This document shows, in pieces, positions 40,182-49,091 of a stretch of 64,000 bases of DNA. Made by a program: the position numbers and the translations under genes. Source of the DNA: Luteimonas colneyensis. Lineage in GTDB: Bacteria; Pseudomonadota; Gammaproteobacteria; Xanthomonadales; Xanthomonadaceae. The stretch is from positions 124,001 through 188,000 of the forward strand of contig NZ_JACSQJ010000001.1 in NCBI RefSeq assembly GCF_014836665.1, given 5' to 3'. Within the stretch, counting starts at the first letter, position 1. Each line of letters opens with the position of its first letter. Below the pieces are notes generated by a model, which saw nothing but the letters and a program-made list of their open reading frames with translations, was not told where the DNA came from and did not search any database.

Positions 40182-41126
40182 TTAGAACCAGATTCTTACA
40201 CCGGCGACGAGCCTGGTCTCGCGCGACGGCGCGTCCCCGGCCCGGCGCAGGCGGGCCGTGTCACCGAAGGCGCGTTCGTGACTGACGCCGAGATACGGAG
40301 CGACATGGCGGTTCACTTCGTAGCGAAGGCGCAGCCCGGCCTCGACCGTCGACAGGCCGGCGCCGACGCCGCGCGCCACGTCCTCCTTCGCATGCACGGT
40401 CGCCTCGAGCACCGGCTGCAGGATGAGTCGGTTGGTGAGCAGCAGTTCGTACTCGGCCTCGGCGGCCAGAGCGGCATGGCCTGACTCGCCGAGATAGCCG
40501 GTGACGGCAACCTCGAACAGGTAAGGCGCCAGCCCCTGCACGCCGAACGCGGCCCAGGTCCGCGAGTCGCCGGGGGCGAAGTCGTGGCGCACGCCCGCGA
40601 CCAGGTCCCACCAGGGCGACACGCTGCGCCCATAGAGCAGTTCCAGGTCGGCCGCGTGGGTGTCGCCGCCTTCGCGTTCGCCTTCCGAGCGCAGCCAAAG
40701 CCGATCGGTGTCGGTGCCGATCCAGCCCTGCGCCTCCCAGGCCTGGCCGCTGCCGTGATCCTCGTCCCAGGCTTCCAGTCGGTTGAACAGCAGGTAGCGG
40801 TTGACCTTGGGCGCGTGCTGCATGTGGCGGGTGAGCGTCGGGAAGGCGGCGGCGCGATCGGCGTCGGTGAGCGGCGGAATCGGCGTGGAGGAGGTGCCGT
40901 GCGGCCCGGCATGGCTGGCAGGGTGTCCGGTCGCCGGATCGCCCATCCCGGAATGGTCCATTCCCGAGTGGTCCATCTTCGAATGGTCCATCTTTGAATG
41001 GTCCATCTTTGAATGGTCCATCGCGGCATGTCCGGCGTGGTCCTGCGCAGCCGCCGGGCCCGTGATCCCGAAGGCCAGGGCAGCCGCGATGGCGGCTGCA
41101 GCGTGCGTGGTGGCTGTGCGCTTCAT
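40182..41126 (-). CDS. copB: Copper resistance protein B
   Basis: Encodes 314 residues. A Sec signal (cleaved near AAAQ, residue 28) precedes a Met/His repeat region at residues 36-61 (five MDHS units) and a CopB/PcoB beta-barrel domain from about 100 with VNRYLLFNRLEAWD and C-terminal Phe. CopB lies in the outer membrane and works with CopA to sequester or export copper. The start overlaps the copA stop by 4 bases. The tandem repeat is encoded by near-identical 15-base units, which allows slipped-strand length changes. Confidence 0.93.
   Translation of the reverse strand: MKRTATTHAAAAIAAALAFGITGPAAAQDHAGHAAMDHSKMDHSKMDHSKMDHSGMDHSGMGDPATGHPASHAGPHGTSSTPIPPLTDADRAAAFPTLTRHMQHAPKVNRYLLFNRLEAWDEDHGSGQAWEAQGWIGTDTDRLWLRSEGEREGGDTHAADLELLYGRSVSPWWDLVAGVRHDFAPGDSRTWAAFGVQGLAPYLFEVAVTGYLGESGHAALAAEAEYELLLTNRLILQPVLEATVHAKEDVARGVGAGLSTVEAGLRLRYEVNRHVAPYLGVSHERAFGDTARLRRAGDAPSRETRLVAGVRIWF
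40944..41021 (-). repeat. 15-base tandem repeat encoding the MDHS copper-binding region of CopB
   Basis: About five copies of a unit whose forward-strand form is AATGGTCCATCTTTG or a close variant encode MDHSK/MDHSG. The three central units are almost identical. It is coding sequence in phase, so copy changes would alter the number of Met/His motifs without breaking the frame. Confidence 0.85.
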
Positions 41127-42952
41127 GCCCGTTCCTCCACGCGCACTTCGCGCATCATCCCGGCTTCCATGTGATACAGCAGGTGGCAGTGGAAGGCCCA
41201 TCGGCCCAGCGCGTCGGCGCGCACGCGGAAGGCGCGCCTGGTGCCGGGCGGCATGTCGACGGTGTGCTTGCGCAGGTGGAAGCCGCCGCGTTCGTCCTCG
41301 ACGTCGCTCCACATGCCGTGCAGGTGGATGGGGTGCGACATCATCGTGTCGTTCACCAGCACCACGCGCAGGCGTTCGCCGTAGACCATGCGCAGCGGCG
41401 CCGCGTCCATGAACTTCTCGCCGTTGAAGGACCAGGCGAACTTCTCCATGTGGCCGGTCAGGTGCAGCTCGACCTCGCGCCCCGGGTCACGACCGTCGGG
41501 ATCGGCGAACAGGCTGCGCATCGCACCGTAGGTCAGGACCGTGCGGCCGTTGCCGCGCAGGCCCACGCCGGGATCGTCCAGCTTCGGCGACACCGACATG
41601 GCCTGCATGTCGATCAGCGGATGGCCATCCTCGCTCGCCGGATGCGTCTGCATGCCGCCGCTGCCGTGCTCCATTCCACCGGCGCCGGCCGCATGGCCCG
41701 CGTGCGCCGAATGGTCCATGCCACCGTGGCCCGCATGCGCCGAGTGGTCCATGGCTGCCGGTGCCGCCGGCGTGCCATGCCCCATCGCCGCGTGGCCGCC
41801 GTGGTCCATCCCGCCGTGGCCCATGTCGTCCATGGTCAGCAGCGGCCGCGGATCCAGCGCCGGCACCGGCGGCGCCAGGCCGTGGCGCACCGCCAGCGTG
41901 CCGCGCGCATAGCCGGTGCGGCCGCTGTCCTGGGCGAAGATCGCGTAGGCGTCCTGGCCGGACGGCTCGACCAGCACGTCGAAGGTCTCCGCCGCCGCGA
42001 TCCGGAACTCGTCCACCGTGACCGGGTGGATGTACTGGCCGTCGGCCGCCACCACGGTCAGCTTCAGGCCGGGGATGCGCACGTCGAAGTAGGTCATCGC
42101 CGAGCCGTTGATGAAGCGCAGCAGCACCTTCTCGCCGGGCCGGAACAGCCCGGTCCAGTTGCCCGCGGGCGCAGTGCCGTTTAGCAGATAGGTGTAGGTG
42201 TGGCCGTTGATGTCGGAGATGTCGGTGGGCGTCATCCGCATCCGGTCCCACATCGCCCGCTCGCGCCACGCCGCCGCGACGCCGCGCTCGCGCGCGTCGC
42301 GCACGAAGTCGGCCGCCGTCAGCCGGTAGTAGTTGTCGTAGGCGGCATCCTTCTTCATGCGCCGGAACAGGGCGACAGGATCCATGTCCGTCCAGTCCGA
42401 CAGCAGCACCACGTGCTCGCGGTCGTGGTGGTAAGGCGGCGGTTCCAGCGGGTCGATCACCAGCGCGCCGTACAGGCCCGCCTGCTCCTGGAACATCGAG
42501 TGGCCGTGGTACCAGTAGGTGCCCGACTGGCGCACGTCGAAGCGGTAGGTCCAGGTGTCGCCCGGCGCGATGCCGTCGAAGCTGAGCCCGGGCACGCCGT
42601 CCATGTTCGCGGGCAGCAGCAGGCCGTGCCAGTGGATCGAACTCCAGGCGTCGCGCAGGCGGTTGGCCACGCGCAGGGTGACGGTGTCGCCCTCGCGGAA
42701 GCGGAGGATCGGCGCCGGCAGGCTGCCGTTGACCGTGGTCGCCAGCCGCGCGCGCCCGGTGAAGTCCACCGGCGAGCGGCCGATGGCGAGGTCGAAGGTC
42801 GAACCCGACAGCACCGGCGTGGGCAGTGGCGCGGCGTGGCCGGCGCCGGGCCTGAGGCCAAGCGCCGCGGCGATGCCGCCGGCGGCCAGGCCCTGCACGA
42901 AGCGGCGGCGGCCAGGGGCGGGCGTATCGCCCGGAAAATGGGGAAGGTGCAT
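41123..42952 (-). CDS. copA: Copper resistance multicopper oxidase CopA
   Basis: Encodes 609 residues. A twin-arginine signal (RRRFVQGLAAGG, residues 15-26) sends the folded enzyme to the periplasm. All copper motifs are seen: HWHG (107-110), HGH (149-151), HPIHLHG (540-546) and HCHLLYHMEAGM (588-599). A Met/His-rich insert at about 374-434 (MDDMGHGGMDHGGH and several MDHSAHAGH units) binds extra copper, as in PcoA/CopA. It oxidises Cu(I) and contributes to copper tolerance. It overlaps copB by 4 bases and follows copL by 107 bases. Confidence 0.96.
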   Translation of the reverse strand: MHLPHFPGDTPAPGRRRFVQGLAAGGIAAALGLRPGAGHAAPLPTPVLSGSTFDLAIGRSPVDFTGRARLATTVNGSLPAPILRFREGDTVTLRVANRLRDAWSSIHWHGLLLPANMDGVPGLSFDGIAPGDTWTYRFDVRQSGTYWYHGHSMFQEQAGLYGALVIDPLEPPPYHHDREHVVLLSDWTDMDPVALFRRMKKDAAYDNYYRLTAADFVRDARERGVAAAWRERAMWDRMRMTPTDISDINGHTYTYLLNGTAPAGNWTGLFRPGEKVLLRFINGSAMTYFDVRIPGLKLTVVAADGQYIHPVTVDEFRIAAAETFDVLVEPSGQDAYAIFAQDSGRTGYARGTLAVRHGLAPPVPALDPRPLLTMDDMGHGGMDHGGHAAMGHGTPAAPAAMDHSAHAGHGGMDHSAHAGHAAGAGGMEHGSGGMQTHPASEDGHPLIDMQAMSVSPKLDDPGVGLRGNGRTVLTYGAMRSLFADPDGRDPGREVELHLTGHMEKFAWSFNGEKFMDAAPLRMVYGERLRVVLVNDTMMSHPIHLHGMWSDVEDERGGFHLRKHTVDMPPGTRRAFRVRADALGRWAFHCHLLYHMEAGMMREVRVEERA

Positions 42953-43059
42953 GGAATCTCCTGTTCACCCGTCGTCGCCGCGGCATGCGCGGCCCGACGT
43001 CCGATGGAAAGGCCGACCCGACGGGGCGGCCGCGGAAAGCGCCGTGCAAGGCGCCGGGG

Positions 43060-43467
43060 TCAGGCGATGGGAGGTCGGATCGGGCTGCGCGTGGGCGGCG
43101 AGGGAAGTCCCCGGGTGAACGGATGCAGCGGGCTGGCCGCGTTCACCTGCACGCCGATCGCGAAGCGCGGGGGGAGCGCCACGCACGCATGCGTACAGGC
43201 CTGCAGGCACTGCGCGTCGTCACTGCAGTCGTCCTCGCCGGAAGACGGGCAAGGGTGGCCGCCCGGGGAAACGGGGCGCTCCGGCACGACGGGATGTTCC
43301 GACGGGCTTTCGCCGCAGTGGGATGCCGCAGTGGCGACGTCCACGGAAGCCGCCTCCGCGTGCCCGATGGCCGCGCTGCCGGCCACGCCGGCCACCGCGC
43401 CACCGATCGCATTCACGACCAGGGCCAGGGCCAGCAGGATCCGCAGGAGAGGGGAGGACAGGCGCAT
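43060..43467 (-). CDS. copL: CopL-family metal-binding regulatory protein
   Basis: Encodes 135 residues with a signal-like hydrophobic N-terminus (MRLSSPLLRILLALALVVNAIGG) and a cysteine/histidine-rich middle (SHCGE, GGHPC, DDCSDDAQCLQACTHAC). CopL lies upstream of copAB in Xanthomonas and is needed for copper-inducible expression of those genes. The start could be TTG 43476 or ATG 43467; ATG is preferred. It is the first gene of copL-copA-copB-DUF411. The protein is diverged, so the name rests on cysteine pattern, size and position. Confidence 0.82.
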   Translation of the reverse strand: MRLSSPLLRILLALALVVNAIGGAVAGVAGSAAIGHAEAASVDVATAASHCGESPSEHPVVPERPVSPGGHPCPSSGEDDCSDDAQCLQACTHACVALPPRFAIGVQVNAASPLHPFTRGLPSPPTRSPIRPPIA

Positions 43468-43524
43468 GGTGGCCAAGTCTAGCGCCTGGCGCCCGTACCC
43501 GACCTGTCCCGGATCAACAGGCGG

Positions 43525-44190
43525 TCACGCATCCCCGTCCGGCGGCGGCGCTCCGCCGGCCACCGGCAGTCGCCACCCCCGGCGCAGGGCCAGCAGCCGC
43601 AGCGCGAAGCAGGCCAGCCCTCCCGCCACCGCCGTGGCCACGACCGGCAGTCCCAGCAGATGCCCGCCGACCACGATGCCGGCGCCCACCAGCGCCGCGA
43701 CCGCATAGAGTTCGGCGCGCAGCACCACCGGCACGTCGGCCACCAGGACGTCGCGCGCAATGCCGCCGCCGATGCCGGTGAGCATGCCCATCAGCGCGGC
43801 CATCAGCGGACTGAGCCCGAACGCCAGCCCTTTCTCGGTGCCGGCGACCGCGAAGAAGGCCAGCCCGACCGCATCGAGCAGCCGGACCGGGTTGCGGAGC
43901 CGCTCCACCAGCTGCGACCAGAAGAACGTGATCACGCCCGCCGCGATCGCGACCGCGAGGTAACGCCAGTCCTGGATGGCCGCCGGCGGCGTCGCCCCGA
44001 TCAGCAGGTCGCGGCTGATTCCGCCGAAGGTCGAGGCCGCGAACGACACCACCAGCACACCGAAGATGTCCAGGCGGCGGCGCACCGCGGCCGTCGCGCC
44101 GCTGACCGCGAACGCGAAGGTGCCGCAGAGGTCCAGCACCAGCACCAGGCTGCGCTGGAGTTCGAGGGCGGCGTGCGGCTCGGGGATCAT
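43525..44190 (-). CDS. TRIC-type (YadS/UPF0126) cation channel family protein
   Basis: Encodes 221 residues with seven predicted transmembrane helices arranged as two repeats. Each half has a glycine-rich pore segment: FGGISRDLLIG and GIGGGIARDVLVADVPVV. This is the bacterial trimeric intracellular cation channel family, shown to pass K+ or Na+ in some members. It lies between the alcohol dehydrogenase and copL on the same strand, 57 bases before copL; a role in copper stress is possible but unproven. Confidence 0.87.
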   Translation of the reverse strand: MIPEPHAALELQRSLVLVLDLCGTFAFAVSGATAAVRRRLDIFGVLVVSFAASTFGGISRDLLIGATPPAAIQDWRYLAVAIAAGVITFFWSQLVERLRNPVRLLDAVGLAFFAVAGTEKGLAFGLSPLMAALMGMLTGIGGGIARDVLVADVPVVLRAELYAVAALVGAGIVVGGHLLGLPVVATAVAGGLACFALRLLALRRGWRLPVAGGAPPPDGDA

Positions 44191-44212
44191 GGCGATCGGG
44201 CGGGCGTGGCCC

Positions 44213-45295
44213 TCAGCTGCGCTCGTCGCCGGTGCGCGTCGTCGCATCGCCGGCCAGCGACGCGTTGTCGATCACGAAGCGGTACTTCACGTCGCCCTTG
44301 AGCATGCGTTCGTAGGCGGCGTTGATTTCGTCCATGCGGATCATCTCGATGTCGGCCACGATCCCGTGCTCGGCGCAGAAGTCGAGCATCTCCTGGGTTT
44401 CCGGGATGCCGCCGATCAGCGAGCCTGCCAGCGAGCGGCGCTTCATGATCAGGCTGAAGACGTTTGGCGAGGGGTGCGGCGTGGCCGGGGCGCCGACCAG
44501 GGTCATCGCGCCGTCGCGCTTGAGCAGCGCCAGGAACGCGTCGAGGTCGTGCGGCGCGGCCACCGTGTTGAGGATGAAGTCCAGGCTCTTGCGGTGTGCG
44601 GCCATCTCCACCTTGTTGCGCGAGACCACCACCTCGTCCGCGCCCAGCGCCAGCGCCGCCTCGCGCTTGGACTCCGAGGTGGTGAACGCGACCACATGCG
44701 CGCCCAGTGCGTGCGCGAGCTTGATGCCCATGTGACCCAGCCCGCCGATGCCGACCACGCCGACCTTCTTGCCCGGGCCGACCTGCCAATGGCGCAGCGG
44801 CGACCAGGTGGTGATGCCCGCGCACAGCAGCGGCGCGACCGCGGCCAGCTGGTCCTCGGCGTGGCGGATGCACAGCACGTAGCGCTCGTGCACCACGATC
44901 TGCTGCGAGTAGCCGCCCAGCGTGTGGCCGGGCGGGTCCGGCGTGGGGGAGTTGTAGGTGCCGACCATGCCGTCGCAGTAGTTCTCCAGCCCGTCGGCGC
45001 ACTCGTCGCAGCCGCGGCAGCTGTCGACGATGCAGCCGATGCCGACCAGGTCGCCGGCCTTGAACGCGGAGACTTCGCTGCCCACCGCCGACACCCGGCC
45101 GACGATCTCGTGGCCCGGCACGCAGGGGAAGACGGTGCCGGCCCACTCCGCGCGGACCTGGTGCAGGTCGGAATGACAGACGCCGCAGAAGGCGATGTCG
45201 ATCCGCACGTCGTGCGCGCCCGTGGCGCGGCGGGTGATGTCGATGGGCTCCAGCGGCTTGTCGCCGGCGTGGGCGCCGTAGGCCTTGATCGTCAT
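44213..45295 (-). CDS. Zinc-dependent NAD(P) alcohol dehydrogenase (cinnamyl/YahK type)
   Basis: Encodes 360 residues. The catalytic zinc motif FCGVCHSDLH, the PGHEIVG motif and the structural zinc cysteines (CRGCDECADGLENYC) are intact. The cofactor site GVVGIGGLGHMGIKLA fits an NADP-linked medium-chain dehydrogenase of the CAD/YahK group, which reduce many aldehydes. ATG 45295 follows AAGGAGA by 6 bases. The stop lies 22 bases before the TRIC gene start, so the two may share a transcript. The natural substrate is unknown. Confidence 0.9.
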   Translation of the reverse strand: MTIKAYGAHAGDKPLEPIDITRRATGAHDVRIDIAFCGVCHSDLHQVRAEWAGTVFPCVPGHEIVGRVSAVGSEVSAFKAGDLVGIGCIVDSCRGCDECADGLENYCDGMVGTYNSPTPDPPGHTLGGYSQQIVVHERYVLCIRHAEDQLAAVAPLLCAGITTWSPLRHWQVGPGKKVGVVGIGGLGHMGIKLAHALGAHVVAFTTSESKREAALALGADEVVVSRNKVEMAAHRKSLDFILNTVAAPHDLDAFLALLKRDGAMTLVGAPATPHPSPNVFSLIMKRRSLAGSLIGGIPETQEMLDFCAEHGIVADIEMIRMDEINAAYERMLKGDVKYRFVIDNASLAGDATTRTGDERS

Positions 45296-45430
45296 GGGGG
45301 TCTCCTTGGGATGCGTGGGGTGCGCGTGAAGCAGGGTGCGCCAGCAGGGCCGCGGGGACCAGTATGACGGTGCTTGCCGGTCGGGTGCCGGAGGCGCTGC
45401 GGCGGCGGTCGCTCGCGCGCCCAGCGGCCT

Positions 45431-47194
45431 TCACTCCGCCCGCGACGCCCCCGGCTCCACTTCGCCATAGCGGTTCAGGCCCGAGCCGCCGTTGGAGCCG
45501 GCGTCATACACATAGCCGTAGACAAGGCTGCCGTCGGCGCGCCGCACCGGCCGTCCGCGGACCCACTGGCCGTCGATGTCGTCCACCTGCAGCGTGGCCG
45601 GCCCCCATTCGCCGTCGGCACCGGTGGCGACGTGGAACAGGCTGCCGGAGTCGGCGTCGACGAACAGCACCTGCGCGCGGCCGTCCAGCGCGATCGCGTC
45701 GGCGGCGGTCTGGTCGGAGTCCACCGCGCCCTGGATGACGACGCGGTCGGTCACCACGCGCGCCTCGCCCAGCGGCGCGCCGCCGACCGAGCGGCGTTCA
45801 TGCAGCGCCCCGTTGGCCAGGCGGTAGATGACCATCAGCGTGTCGGTGTCGGGCAGGTACACCAGCGGCAGGATGGAGCCGACGTCGCTTTCGGCGCGGC
45901 CGAGCCCGTCGGCCACGTGCTGGCGCGGACCGGGGCGGCCGTCGTGGCCGATGGTCCGGTACCAGGCGTTGCCGCGGCGGTCGGTGTAGGCGAGGTGCAC
46001 CACGCCGTCCTCGCCGGTGGCCAGCATCGGTCCCGACAGGAGCGCATCGCTGTCCGGGTCGATCACCGTGGCATCGCTCCAGCGGCCGCTCGCGTCGCGG
46101 ATCCGGACTTCGATGTGCGTGGGGGTGCCGTAGACGCCGAGCAGGCGGCCGTCGGGGCGCGCGGCCAGCGCCGCCACCTGGATCGGCGGCTCCTCCGGCG
46201 CGGCCAGCTGCTCGTCGCGGACGGCCCAGGCGTCGGGTGCGGTCGGATGGTCGGAGGTGCGGAAGGCGTGGTGGAAGACCGCCTCCGAGGTCTGGTGGAG
46301 CATGTGCACGGTGTCGCCGCCGAGCACGGTGGCGAAGCCCTCGAGGTCGCCCGTGGCCGGGCGGTGGCCGCCGTCGACCTCGCGCCAGCTGCGGCCGCCG
46401 TCGCTGGACTTCACCACCATCAGCACGTTGCTGGTTTCGGCCGGCTCCATCAGGAAGTACAGGTCACCGTTGCCGGCCTGCCAGGGGCCGATGGGGCCCG
46501 GGGTCTCGACGAAGGTGCCGCCGAGCAGCCCGTCGGGAACGGTGACCGTGAGCGTCGGCACGACCGTGCTGCTGCAGATGCCGAAGGCGTCGGCGACGCG
46601 CAGCTCATAGGTGTCGCCGGTGTCATTGGTGCGTGCTTGGTCGGAGAAGCGACGGACCACCAGCGGCCATTCCCACTCGCCGTGTGCGCTGCCGCCGGTC
46701 CAGGACGGCGTCGCGGCTTCCGCCACGATCCCGGCGCCGGGATGGAAGGGCGCCCGGGAACCGGACAGCAGGTCCAGGGTGGCCTCGCCCGGCGCGTATT
46801 CCCCGTTGGCGACCACGCTGATCGGCGGCGTGACCAGCGGGTAGGGGAAGTCGGCGGCCTGCAGGTCGGTCCATTCGCCGCCGTTGTGGCGGTACTGGAG
46901 CCAGAACCTCCGCGGCTGCCCGGCCGGGCCTTCCGCCTCAAGCTCGAGGCGCAGGCGGAAGGGCTGGTCGGCGCTGACCGCCAACGCCTCGTTGGTGGCG
47001 CCGGCCCAGTCGGTGCTGTCGTTGAGAAGAGACTCGAAGTCCGAACGCATGCGGAACGCGGTCAGCGTGCAGCTTGGGGCTGCGCTGCCGGCAGCGACGC
47101 CGGGAGCCGGCTGCGCCGTCGCGGGCGCAGCTGCCATGAGCATGGCGGTGGTGATCGCGGCTGCGACCGGGGCGATTCGCGGGTTCCGTGGCAT
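45431..47194 (-). CDS. Secreted BNR/sialidase-like beta-propeller protein
   Basis: Encodes 587 residues with a Sec signal (cleaved near ATAQP, residue 28). The N-terminal third resembles an immunoglobulin-like domain with two cysteines. From about 230 there is a beta-propeller with an Asp-box motif SSDGGRSWREVD, and later RDASGRWSDATV, DRRGNAWYRTIG and GADGEWGPATLQ blades. Asp boxes occur in sialidases and many other glycan-binding or unrelated proteins; the sialidase arginine triad and FRIP motif are not seen. Function unknown. It is divergent from apt and 135 bases upstream of nothing in its own direction but the alcohol dehydrogenase. Confidence 0.8.
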   Translation of the reverse strand: MPRNPRIAPVAAAITTAMLMAAAPATAQPAPGVAAGSAAPSCTLTAFRMRSDFESLLNDSTDWAGATNEALAVSADQPFRLRLELEAEGPAGQPRRFWLQYRHNGGEWTDLQAADFPYPLVTPPISVVANGEYAPGEATLDLLSGSRAPFHPGAGIVAEAATPSWTGGSAHGEWEWPLVVRRFSDQARTNDTGDTYELRVADAFGICSSTVVPTLTVTVPDGLLGGTFVETPGPIGPWQAGNGDLYFLMEPAETSNVLMVVKSSDGGRSWREVDGGHRPATGDLEGFATVLGGDTVHMLHQTSEAVFHHAFRTSDHPTAPDAWAVRDEQLAAPEEPPIQVAALAARPDGRLLGVYGTPTHIEVRIRDASGRWSDATVIDPDSDALLSGPMLATGEDGVVHLAYTDRRGNAWYRTIGHDGRPGPRQHVADGLGRAESDVGSILPLVYLPDTDTLMVIYRLANGALHERRSVGGAPLGEARVVTDRVVIQGAVDSDQTAADAIALDGRAQVLFVDADSGSLFHVATGADGEWGPATLQVDDIDGQWVRGRPVRRADGSLVYGYVYDAGSNGGSGLNRYGEVEPGASRAE

Positions 47195-47341
47195 CGATGC
47201 GACCTGCTGGCCTGGGGCAACGCCTGATCATATGACGCCAATATTTCAGCTCTCCGAACGGCCACCCTCACGCCACCGGCGACGATTTGGCTTCGGGGCC
47301 GGGGAGGCTCAAACTCGCCGGCCGCGGGACGGAGAGTTCAG

Positions 47342-47860
47342 ATGAAGCAGTGGCAGGCCCTGGTGCGCGACATTCCCGACTTTCCCCGGCCCGGGATCCT
47401 GTTCAAGGACATCACCCCGGTACTGGCCGATGCCGAAGGCTTCGCGGCCGCGGTCGCGGCGATGGTCGAACCCTGGCGCGAGGCCGGGCTGGACGCGGTG
47501 GTCGGTATCGAATCCCGCGGCTTCATCCTCGGTGCGGCCCTGGCGCAGGCGCTCGGCACCGGCTTCGTCCCGGTGCGCAAGCCGGGGCGGCTTCCGGCCG
47601 ACACCCTGTCGCAGGACTACGCGCTCGAATACGGCACCGACCGCCTGGAAGTGCACGTGGATGCCCTGCCGGCGGGCGCCCGCGTGCTGCTGGTGGACGA
47701 CGTGCTCGCGACCGGCGGCACCCTGCTGGCCGCGCGCTCGCTGATGCGCCGGCAGGGCGCGGAGGTGGCGGGTGCGACGGTGCTGTTCGAGATGCTGGCG
47801 CTGGGCGGGCGGGCGCACTGGGATGAGTCCGTGCCGCTGCTGGCGGCCGCGGCGTACTGA
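47342..47860 (+). CDS. apt: Adenine phosphoribosyltransferase
   Basis: Encodes 172 residues. The PRPP-binding motif [14 protein letters not shown] (near 118-131) and the start [19 protein letters not shown] are characteristic. It makes AMP from adenine and PRPP in purine salvage. The ATG follows GGACGGAGAG. It stands alone between the BNR protein gene and the AhpD-like gene. Confidence 0.96.
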   Translation: MKQWQALVRDIPDFPRPGILFKDITPVLADAEGFAAAVAAMVEPWREAGLDAVVGIESRGFILGAALAQALGTGFVPVRKPGRLPADTLSQDYALEYGTDRLEVHVDALPAGARVLLVDDVLATGGTLLAARSLMRRQGAEVAGATVLFEMLALGGRAHWDESVPLLAAAAY

Positions 47861-47972
47861 CGCCGCCGGCGAAGTCGTTGCGGTGGGGGAGGGCGTGGAT
47901 CACCGCGCCCGATGAGGGGCGTATCTTGCGGACGTCAATCCGCGCCGGATGGCGCACCGACGGAGACCTGCC

Positions 47973-48329
47973 ATGCTCGACTGGAACGCATATCGGGACG
48001 AACTCAAGGGCCGGATCGGCGAGATCGGCAAGCTGTCGCCGGATACCGTGCGCGGCTACGCCACGCTCAGCGGTGCGGGCGCCAGGACGCAGCACCTGGA
48101 TGCCAGGACCCGTGAGCTGATCGGGCTGGCGGTCGCCGTGACGACGCGCTGCGACGGCTGCATCACCCTGCACGTGGACGCCGCGCTGAAACATGGTGCG
48201 ACCCGCGAGGAGATCGCGGAGGCGCTCGGCGTCGCGGTGGCGTTGAACGCGGGTGCCGCGCTGGTGTACTCGGCGCGGGTGATGGATGCGGTGGCTGCGC
48301 ATCCGGAGCAGCAGGGGGCGGGTGACTGA
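47973..48329 (+). CDS. AhpD-like carboxymuconolactone decarboxylase family protein
   Basis: Encodes 118 residues. The alkylhydroperoxidase signature TRELIGLAVAVTTRCDGCITLHVDAAL with the redox pair CDGC (about 65-68) and downstream His is intact. Members with CxxC and H often act as thiol peroxidase partners or are of unknown substrate. ATG 47973 follows GGAGA by 7 bases. It is monocistronic, and the exact substrate cannot be assigned. Confidence 0.88.
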   Translation: MLDWNAYRDELKGRIGEIGKLSPDTVRGYATLSGAGARTQHLDARTRELIGLAVAVTTRCDGCITLHVDAALKHGATREEIAEALGVAVALNAGAALVYSARVMDAVAAHPEQQGAGD

Positions 48330-48399
48330 GGGAGCCACGGCCAAGGTTCGCCGGAATGATCACGCCGGCAGCTAGGCAGGGGCATCTGGTAATGGAGTA

Positions 48400-48573
48400 G
48401 TGGTGGCAACTGACAAGACCTGGTTTGACGATCGGCTCAAGGGCAATCTTTTTCTAGATATCGGCTTCCGTGTTCTTGTCTGGACAGGGATCGTGATCCT
48501 GACATTGCGGCACGCCTCCGGGCAGATCGACTTCTCGCCCATTGCTGTCTTCGAGAACAGCTTCAGAGTTTGA
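48400..48573 (+). CDS. Possible small membrane protein or gene remnant
   Basis: A 57-codon frame from GTG 48400 (or 48403) to TGA 48571-48573 has one hydrophobic segment (FRVLVWTGIVILTL) and ends KNSFRV-like without known motifs. Its base composition is clearly less GC-rich than the neighbours. The upstream GGAG (48394-48397) could be a ribosome site. It may be a decayed fragment of a transferred gene rather than a working one. Confidence 0.3.
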   Translation: MVATDKTWFDDRLKGNLFLDIGFRVLVWTGIVILTLRHASGQIDFSPIAVFENSFRV

Positions 48574-48586
48574 AGCAAGAGCTAAC

Positions 48587-48610
48587 GTCCGCTTCTGGCC
48601 GAGAGCGGAC
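48587..48610. repeat. Widespread short repeat (MSALGQKRT-type sequence)
   Basis: GTCCGCT (48587-48593) and AGCGGAC (48604-48610) form an inverted repeat around TCTGGCCGAG. The reverse strand reads MSALGQKRT, a peptide often annotated in unrelated proteobacterial genomes because this DNA repeat is dispersed between genes. It lies 15 bases downstream of the VTT gene and in the low-GC patch. Confidence 0.6.
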
Positions 48611-48625
48611 ATTGAGCGGGGCAGG

Positions 48626-49060
48626 TCAGCTGGACGCGCGCACTGTGAACGCCAGGACCGCATAGCGGCCGAACTTGGCGATGCCGACCAGCAGGAGGAA
48701 CCGCGGGAGCGGCTCGCGCATGACGCCTGCGACCAGGGTGATCGGGTCGCCGATCACCGGGGCCCAACTCAGCAACAGGGACCATCTGCCATAGCGGCGG
48801 TAGCTGCGCTGGGCGCGCTCGAGGTGGGCATCGGTCGCAGGGAACCAGCGCCGGCCGCGGAAGCGTTCGATCGCGCGACCGACGCACCAGTTGACGGTTG
48901 AGCCGAGCACGTTGCCCACGCCGGCGACGAGTACGAGCGGTACCGCCGGATAGCCCGAAAGCTGCAGGCCGACGAGCACGGCCTCCGACTGCAGTGGAAG
49001 CAGGGTCGCGGCGCCGAAGGCGATGACGAACAGCGTCAGATAGGCCAGAAGTTCACCCAT
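48626..49060 (-). CDS. VTT-domain (YqaA/DedA-like) membrane protein
   Basis: Encodes 144 residues with four hydrophobic segments. The pattern FGAATLLPLQSEAVLVGL, then GNVLGSTVNWCVGR and SWAPVIGDPITLVAGVMR matches the YqaA branch of the VTT/DedA superfamily; the central Arg/Pro-Gly motif is partly kept. DedA proteins help lipid-carrier flipping and membrane homeostasis; YqaA itself has no firm role. ATG 49060 follows AAGGG by 5 bases. A 16-bp AT palindrome lies upstream of it. Confidence 0.87.
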   Translation of the reverse strand: MGELLAYLTLFVIAFGAATLLPLQSEAVLVGLQLSGYPAVPLVLVAGVGNVLGSTVNWCVGRAIERFRGRRWFPATDAHLERAQRSYRRYGRWSLLLSWAPVIGDPITLVAGVMREPLPRFLLLVGIAKFGRYAVLAFTVRASS

Positions 49061-49091
49061 GGACCCTTGGCCTGACCTGTCCATGACTTCG

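Noticed and set aside
40944-41021. Possible CRISPR-like array
   Set aside because: The 15-base units are contiguous without spacers and are in frame within copB, encoding MDHS motifs.
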